Part shown: in pieces, positions 59,545 through 64,000 of the stretch
Numbering within the stretch: position 1 is the first letter of the stretch
Layout: the number at the start of each line of letters is the position of its first letter
NCBI GenBank assembly: GCA_029975915.1
Contig: JARKOC010000158.1
Span: 124,001 to 188,000, forward strand
DNA from: Bryobacteraceae bacterium
Lineage (GTDB): Bacteria > Acidobacteriota > Terriglobia > Bryobacterales > Bryobacteraceae
DNA: 64,000 nt
Direction of reading: 5' to 3'
Position numbers and translations under genes: made by a program
Notes under the pieces: generated by a model
What the model was told of the DNA's origin: nothing
Databases searched by the model: none
Seen by the model: the letters and a program-made list of their open reading frames with translations, nothing else

Positions 59545-60629
59545 TCGACGCCCGCATCCGCAAACGCTTCCCGGCCGGAAAGGACTCGGCCGCCTTTGAG
59601 CTCGACATTCATCTGAAGGCGGTTTCTCCCGTCACGGTTCTGTTTGGTCCCTCCGGTTCTGGCAAGACTCTAACCCTGGACGCCATCGCTGGCTTCATCG
59701 CCCCCGATGAAGGCCGTATCGTCGCCAAGGACGCCCTGCTGTTCGACGTCGCCGCCAGAGTGTCCCTCTCTCCACAAGAGCGCCGCTGCGGCTACGTCTT
59801 CCAAAATTACGCTCTGTTCCCGCATCTGACCCTGAAGGAGAATCTCGCCTTCGCAGCCAGCAGGCTGCCGCGCGGCGGCCGCCGCGGCCGCATCGCCGAA
59901 ATGCTCCATCAGTTCCGCCTCGGCGAGGTGAGCGGCCGGAAACCTCACGAACTATCCGCCGGCCAGAAACAGCGCGCCTCTATCGCCCGCGCCTTGCTCG
60001 CCGATCCGCGCGTCCTGCTGCTCGACGAACCCGCCCGCGGCCTCGACCCGGCGTTGCGATCCGAACTCTACTCGTTGCTGAACCAGGTTCTGGACAATTT
60101 CCGTGTGCCCGTCATTCTGGTGAGCCATGATCTGGAGGAGTGTTTCGAGCTGGGTGATCAAATGGTGGTCATCGATAATGGCCGTATCGCCCAATCCGGA
60201 CAGCCCGCCGAGATCCTCGACGCCCCCGCCACCGCTGCCGTGGCGCGTCTGCTCGACCGTCATAATTTGATCCCAGCCGAGATCGTTGCTTTGGACCCTG
60301 CCCGCCAGTTAAGCAAGCTCCGCTGCTACCCCACCGCTGAGGACGCCTTCGAAATCATCGCGCCCTACCTCCCTGGCCATCTCCTCGGCGCCCGCGTGAC
60401 GTTTGCCATCCGCGCAGACCGGCTGGTGGCCTCACCTGCCGATCAAGCTCCTCAAGGTTCCGTACGCCTCGATCTCTCCCATATTTCCCTCCGCCCCCAG
60501 ACCGCGCGCCTCATCTTTTCCAATGGGCTCACCGTCGAAATGCCCCTTCGGGCGTTCGAGCCGCACCGTCATAATAAGAATTGGTCGGTGCGCTTCCCCC
60601 CGGAAGCCGTACGGCTGATGAAACCATGA
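59541..60629 (+). CDS. modC: Molybdate ABC transporter ATPase ModC
   Basis: A 362-residue ATPase: Walker A GPSGSGKTLTLDAIAG, signature ELSAGQKQRASIARAL (LSAGQ in place of the usual LSGGE/Q), Walker B VLLLDEPARGLD and a switch His in VILVSHD. The C-terminal 110 residues resemble the Mop-like molybdate-sensing domain (SVRLDLSHISLRPQTARLIF). It energises the permease encoded by modB. It overlaps modB upstream and the next gene downstream by four bases each. Confidence 0.92.
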   Translation: MIDARIRKRFPAGKDSAAFELDIHLKAVSPVTVLFGPSGSGKTLTLDAIAGFIAPDEGRIVAKDALLFDVAARVSLSPQERRCGYVFQNYALFPHLTLKENLAFAASRLPRGGRRGRIAEMLHQFRLGEVSGRKPHELSAGQKQRASIARALLADPRVLLLDEPARGLDPALRSELYSLLNQVLDNFRVPVILVSHDLEECFELGDQMVVIDNGRIAQSGQPAEILDAPATAAVARLLDRHNLIPAEIVALDPARQLSKLRCYPTAEDAFEIIAPYLPGHLLGARVTFAIRADRLVASPADQAPQGSVRLDLSHISLRPQTARLIFSNGLTVEMPLRAFEPHRHNKNWSVRFPPEAVRLMKP

Positions 60630-61213
60630 AATCCTTCGACGAATACGTGGCACTGGCCGAAATCGCCCATGGCCACATCTGTGCCGGGCAAATCCTGGGA
60701 ATCCGCCTGGCCTTGCATGGCCTGAAACTGCTCGGACTGGACGACCCCACTGGCACGCATCGCAAGCGTTTGGTCACCTATGTTGAAATTGACCGCTGCG
60801 CCACCGACGCCATCCAGGTCGTCACTGGCTGCCGCCTCGGCAAGCGTGCTCTGAAGTTCCTCGACTTCGGCAAAATGGCCGCGACATTTTGCGACCTCGA
60901 AACCGGCCGCGCCGTCCGCGTCGCGGCACTGGACACAGCCAAGGATCGCGCCCGCGAACTCTACCCCGACCTCGAATCCAAAAACGAGCAGCAGATGCGC
61001 GCCTATCGCGAAATGCCTGATGACGAGTTGTTTGCCCATCAATGGGTCCGAGTCTCGATCAGCCCATCCGATCTGCCGGGCTTCAAGGGCCCGAGAGTAG
61101 TCTGCGCATCGTGCGGAGAAGGTATTAGTTTTCAGCGTGAAACCGTCGTCGGAGGTCTCACGCTCTGCCGTGCCTGCGCCGGCCAGGCCTACTATACGCC
61201 GGCCGAGCCGTGA
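60626..61213 (+). CDS. FmdE-family protein with C-terminal zinc finger
   Basis: 195 residues. The first 140 match the FmdE fold known from formylmethanofuran dehydrogenase clusters: the metal/substrate motif HGHICAGQILGIR (H15, H17, C19) and the later CATDAIQVVTGCRLGKR. The C-terminal part has a zinc-finger motif with CASCGEG and CRACAG. It overlaps modC by four bases and thiE by four bases. FmdE proteins are linked to molybdenum or tungsten enzymes, and here the cotranscription with molybdate transport genes fits that, though its reaction is unknown. Confidence 0.88.
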   Translation: MKSFDEYVALAEIAHGHICAGQILGIRLALHGLKLLGLDDPTGTHRKRLVTYVEIDRCATDAIQVVTGCRLGKRALKFLDFGKMAATFCDLETGRAVRVAALDTAKDRARELYPDLESKNEQQMRAYREMPDDELFAHQWVRVSISPSDLPGFKGPRVVCASCGEGISFQRETVVGGLTLCRACAGQAYYTPAEP

Positions 61214-61764
61214 AGCGCTGCTGGATCACAAACCGCTCCCTGTTCCGCTCAATCGACGCTCTACTGGACTGCGCCTGCCGGGCCGAAGCCGCTGGCGTCT
61301 CTATGATCCAGGTCAGGGAGAAAGACCTTCCCGCCCGCCAGTTGACAGACTTGGTCCACCGGCTTCTTGTCGTCTGCCCCAATACCCCGGTCATCGTGAA
61401 CTCGCGCTTGGATGTCGCGCTTTCCTGCGGCGCGCACGGCCTTCATCTGCCAGCAGAATCGCCTCCGCCATCGGCTTTCAGGCCCATCTGCCCGCCAGGG
61501 TTTGTCATCGGAGTCTCCTGCCACTCAACGGCCGGCCTCCGGAAAGCTGAACTCGAAGGGGCCGACTACGCCTTCATCTCGCCTGTCTTTCCACCGATTT
61601 CTAAGCAATCTCCGCTGCCGCCGCTCGGCCTCGACGCGCTCGAGGAAGCCTGCCGCCAAGTCTCGATCCCCGTCTATGCGCTCGGCGGAATCACCAACGA
61701 AAACGCCCGGTCCTGCATCGAAGCGGGAGCGGCTGGCGTTGCCGGCATCAGTTTGTTTCTCTGA
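61210..61764 (+). CDS. thiE: ThiE/TenI-family thiamine phosphate synthase-like protein
   Basis: A 184-residue TIM barrel (GTG start) of the thiamine phosphate synthase family. Motifs: SMIQVREKD, VNSRLDVALSCGAHGLHLP, FISPVFPPISK and YALGGITNENARS. The second motif reads VNSRLDVA instead of the usual VNDRVDVA, and the length is short, so it may be a TenI-like relative rather than a full ThiE. It is last in the modB-modC-fmdE-thiE run, with a four-base overlap. Confidence 0.85.
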   Translation: MKRCWITNRSLFRSIDALLDCACRAEAAGVSMIQVREKDLPARQLTDLVHRLLVVCPNTPVIVNSRLDVALSCGAHGLHLPAESPPPSAFRPICPPGFVIGVSCHSTAGLRKAELEGADYAFISPVFPPISKQSPLPPLGLDALEEACRQVSIPVYALGGITNENARSCIEAGAAGVAGISLFL

Positions 61765-61828
61765 TCCCTGACTTCGGTTTTCCGCCACCGGTCGAAAGCT
61801 GGTAGTGTGGGACTGTTGAGAGGCCTTT

Positions 61829-62323
61829 ATGAATAAGACAAAATCCATCGAACTCTTGAATCACGCCGTTGCCGACGAACTCCAGGCTGTCCACCAGTAC
61901 ATGTACTTCCACTTCCACCTCGACGACCAGGGCCTAGGGCCGTTGTCGATGATGTTCAAGCGCATCGCCATCGAAGAGATGGGGCATGTCGAAAATCTCG
62001 CCGAGCGAATTCTCTTCCTCAAGGGCGATGTCATCATGCAATCGGCCGGCCCGATCGAAACCATCACCGATCCCGAGGCCATGCTCGCCAAGGCCGCGAG
62101 TATGGAAGACCAGAGCGCGAAGGACTACAACGCCGCCGCCATCGAGTGCTCGGCCAACGCCGATTCGGTCTCGAAGCAAATCTTCGAGCAGCTCGTCCAG
62201 GACGAGGAACGCCACTTCGACGCCTTCGACAAGCAGCTCGACAACATCAAGCGTTTCGGTCCAAGTTATCTCGCCTTGCAGTCCTTCAACCAGAGCCCGG
62301 AACCTGGCCCGGCGGCTAACTAG
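61829..62323 (+). CDS. bfr: Bacterioferritin
   Basis: 164 residues, all-helical ferritin fold. The diiron ferroxidase residues are visible: E17 (DELQAVHQY), E50 and H53 (IEEMGHVE), and EERHF near the C-terminal end. M51 beside E50 matches the heme-ligating Met of E. coli bacterioferritin (M52), so it may bind heme between subunits. It stores iron and detoxifies ferrous ions. A GAGAGG site precedes the ATG. Confidence 0.93.
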   Translation: MNKTKSIELLNHAVADELQAVHQYMYFHFHLDDQGLGPLSMMFKRIAIEEMGHVENLAERILFLKGDVIMQSAGPIETITDPEAMLAKAASMEDQSAKDYNAAAIECSANADSVSKQIFEQLVQDEERHFDAFDKQLDNIKRFGPSYLALQSFNQSPEPGPAAN

Positions 62324-62411
62324 TGGAGGCGTAAAATCTCGGGGCAGGCACGCAACCTGCCCCTTCGTATGGCTCTCTGAACCTCAGTGTGCCGGGCTGA
62401 CAACTCCAGAC

Positions 62412-62858
62412 ATGCCTGATTTCTATAACCCAACCCTCGACGGAGGCGAACTTGAGCCGGGAGCCTACGCCGGATGCTTCGCCTGTGGACCTGATAATCC
62501 CAAGGGCCTGCGCATGGCTTTCGCCATCCCCGTACACGGCCGCGCCGAAATCGAATGGACTCCCACAGGGCCCTACGAGGGCTACCCCGGCATCCTGCAT
62601 GGCGGCGTTGTCAGTACTGTACTCGACGAGGCCATGTCAAAAGCAGTCACCTCGGAGTTCAAATTCGTGATGACCGCCGAACTGAAGGTCCGCTTCCGCG
62701 CACCGGTCCGCTCGGGAGTTCTCCTCAGTGTCGCCGGTTGGATTGTGAAACGCGGCAAGCGTCTCATCGAGGCCGAGGCTTCCATCGTGGGGCCCGATGG
62801 CGTCGAATGCGCCCACGCTTGGGGATCTTTCTTGCCCGCCAGGAACGTGCCCGTCTGA
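62412..62858 (+). CDS. PaaI-family hotdog thioesterase
   Basis: 148 residues of the hotdog thioesterase superfamily. The signature GYPGILHGGVVSTVLDEAM contains the active-site His-Gly-Gly and Asp, and the N-terminal part has the extension CFACGPDNPKGLRM common in this branch. It probably hydrolyses an acyl-CoA; substrate unknown. It is followed by a convergent gene only one base away. Confidence 0.88.
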   Translation: MPDFYNPTLDGGELEPGAYAGCFACGPDNPKGLRMAFAIPVHGRAEIEWTPTGPYEGYPGILHGGVVSTVLDEAMSKAVTSEFKFVMTAELKVRFRAPVRSGVLLSVAGWIVKRGKRLIEAEASIVGPDGVECAHAWGSFLPARNVPV

Positions 62859-62859
62859 T

Positions 62860-63159
62860 TCAGTCGAGCCAGTCTCCGAAATACTTTCTGTGCGCTTCGC
62901 AGCGGCAACGCTCATCCCACGGCTCGGCACAGCGCCGGATGATCTCCAGCCGTCTGTCGCCCTCCTCTTTCGCAATTGCGATGCCCGTGCTCTCGGTGTC
63001 CGGGCCGGCGAAAATCTCGCGCAGCATCCGCAGCGTGTATCTCCCGCACGCATCGCACCAGTAATAACTGTCCGTGCATTCGTCGCCCATGATCCGGCCC
63101 GATATGGACGCCACCCGGCCGCTTGCCTTGAACTCCTTCCCGCAAACCGCACATCTCAT
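62860..63159 (-). CDS. Zinc-ribbon protein, unknown
   Basis: A 99-residue protein with two CxxC pairs near the start (CAVC and CDAC), consistent with a zinc ribbon, and a cysteine at CRCE near the C-terminal end. The following helix is charged (AKEEGDRRLEIIRRCAEP). A GGGGG site precedes the ATG at 63159. It is the last gene of a three-gene leftward run with the next two membrane and orphan proteins; function unknown. Confidence 0.72.
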   Translation of the reverse strand: MRCAVCGKEFKASGRVASISGRIMGDECTDSYYWCDACGRYTLRMLREIFAGPDTESTGIAIAKEEGDRRLEIIRRCAEPWDERCRCEAHRKYFGDWLD

Positions 63160-63171
63160 CAACTGCCCCCT

Positions 63172-63726
63172 TCAGCCCTCCAGACCAACACGCATCACTC
63201 GCAAACCGGCGAAGACAAGACTCGCAATGAACACAGCCGCCGACAGCACGATGCCAACGATATAGACAACCGTCCTTTCCATGTGCGGCCGCAGGAAGAC
63301 CACACTGTGCGCCGGGTCCGGGGTGCCCGGCTCGTTAAGGCCGCCAATGATCAGGGCGTACCTCCCAGGCCGCGGGATGTCGAATGTCATTAGTTCCATG
63401 GTTACGGTCGAAACGCCCGTGGTTCGAGTCCTCAAAAGCGACGGTCTGCTCGGTACGCGCTCGCCGTCCATCTCCTGGAGTTCGAATTTGACTCCGGCGA
63501 ATCGCGTGGTGAAACGCGGACCCTCCATCGCCAGCGCCACGCGGCCGGCCTCTGCGAATCCGATCTCCTGTCTTGAAACCAGCGGCACGTGGAAGAGTCT
63601 TGATCGCTTGGTGAGAGATATGACGCCCGTGATCAGCATCCATAGGGCGAACGCCGACGCTAGCGCCAGCGGCACGCCGATCCACATCCAGTGCCGGTAG
63701 ATTGCCAGCCAGATGCTCTGATTCAT
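63172..63726 (-). CDS. Two-helix membrane protein, unknown
   Basis: 184 residues with an N-terminal hydrophobic segment (about 12-38) and a C-terminal one (about 152-174), enclosing an extracytoplasmic domain of about 110 residues. The domain is beta-rich (VALAMEGPRFTTRFAGVKFE, YALIIGGLNEPG). AAGGAG precedes the ATG at 63726, which overlaps the preceding gene's stop by four bases. I recognise no family; the two-helix frame is common in envelope-associated orphan operons. Confidence 0.78.
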   Translation of the reverse strand: MNQSIWLAIYRHWMWIGVPLALASAFALWMLITGVISLTKRSRLFHVPLVSRQEIGFAEAGRVALAMEGPRFTTRFAGVKFELQEMDGERVPSRPSLLRTRTTGVSTVTMELMTFDIPRPGRYALIIGGLNEPGTPDPAHSVVFLRPHMERTVVYIVGIVLSAAVFIASLVFAGLRVMRVGLEG

Positions 63727-64000
63727 CGGATCGCTCCTTTCAGCCGGCGGCTGAAGTCGATCAGGTAGTCCCATTCCTCCTGAGATTGCGCCCAGAAGCT
63801 GGAGACGAGAACGCCACCGCTGGCAATGGTCACGGTGACCACCCAACCTGGCCCAGCCAAGTGGCTCAGAAGAATTCGCTCCACCTCAGGATTCAAAACC
63901 GTCTCCGCATAAGCCCCGCCCTCCGCCGTCACCGTGAAGGCGTGCCGGAACTCCTCGCTGCCCACCTGTTGGCGTCCGCTGTACAGCTTTTCAATCCCCG
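63723..64000 (-). CDS. Unknown protein, cut by the right edge of the window
   Basis: The frame stays open through the right edge (reading GIEKLYSGRQQVGSEEFRHA at the edge), so this is the C-terminal part of a longer gene; the GTG at 63965 is probably internal. It is likely cytoplasmic or beta-rich (AETVLNPEVERILLSHLAG), with no motif recognised. Its stop overlaps the next start by four bases, so it heads the three-gene operon. Confidence 0.65.
   Translation of the reverse strand, partial: GIEKLYSGRQQVGSEEFRHAFTVTAEGGAYAETVLNPEVERILLSHLAGPGWVVTVTIASGGVLVSSFWAQSQEEWDYLIDFSRRLKGAIR

Overview
The window is GC-rich bacterial chromosome, densely packed with genes on both strands, with no phage, plasmid, CRISPR array or intact insertion sequence. 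Several traits together suggest an acidobacterium of the Bryobacter/Solibacter type: many twin-arginine-exported hydrolases (GH2, a GH43-like propeller, amidohydrolase, M19-like protein, TIM-barrel isomerase), a CadC-like winged-helix regulator with one membrane span, a PEP-CTERM sorted protein, a selenocysteine tRNA and several orphan secreted proteins. This placement is inference from gene content; no rRNA lies in the window.

Layout. 0.3-3.5 kb: a B12-binding radical SAM protein, an exported sugar isomerase-like protein and a small membrane protein. 3.5-7.3 kb: a sialic-acid catabolic locus (NanE-NanK fusion, NanA-like lyase, divergent MFS transporter). 7.3-10.7 kb: an M23 peptidase divergent from a Fur/PerR regulator - AhpC - AhpD peroxide-defence set with a Fur-type palindrome over its promoter. 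10.9-12.5 kb: a metzincin-like protease with a lipoprotein, then a repeat-rich gene-free tract. 12.5-20.9 kb: a BvgS-like hybrid kinase, secreted orphans, SthA transhydrogenase, a NarL-type response regulator and a CadC-like regulator. 20.9-26.5 kb: an RND heavy-metal efflux operon (czcCBA type). 26.6-28.4 kb: a DUF438/hemerythrin/PAS protein coupled to a DUF1858-DUF2249 protein.

28.5-36.8 kb: a GH43-like protein overlapping a LarA-family protein, a uppS-cdsA-HD hydrolase operon, an M19-like protein that lacks key metal ligands, an exported methyltransferase and an amidohydrolase. 36.8 kb: tRNA-Sec. 37-46 kb: PEP carboxykinase, a PHP phosphoesterase, a YgfZ-like protein, an MBL hydrolase, a CBM9-like protein and two tandem phosphohexomutases. 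46-54 kb: thiolase and SDR, aconitase, a PEP-CTERM protein and acetyl-CoA synthetase. 54-64 kb: a YmdB phosphodiesterase, GH2 plus an unknown partner, a glycine-rich orphan, a tightly overlapping modB-modC-fmdE-thiE run without modA, bacterioferritin, a thioesterase, and a three-gene unknown operon cut by the window edge.

Functionally the genes describe an aerobic heterotroph of complex carbohydrates (sialic acid, glycosides, acetate through Acs, aconitase and Pck) with peroxide, iron and metal homeostasis. The least explained parts are the modBC-fmdE-thiE run, the DUF438-DUF1858/2249 pair, the metzincin/lipoprotein pair with its neighbouring repeat tract, and the M19-like protein with lost metal ligands.
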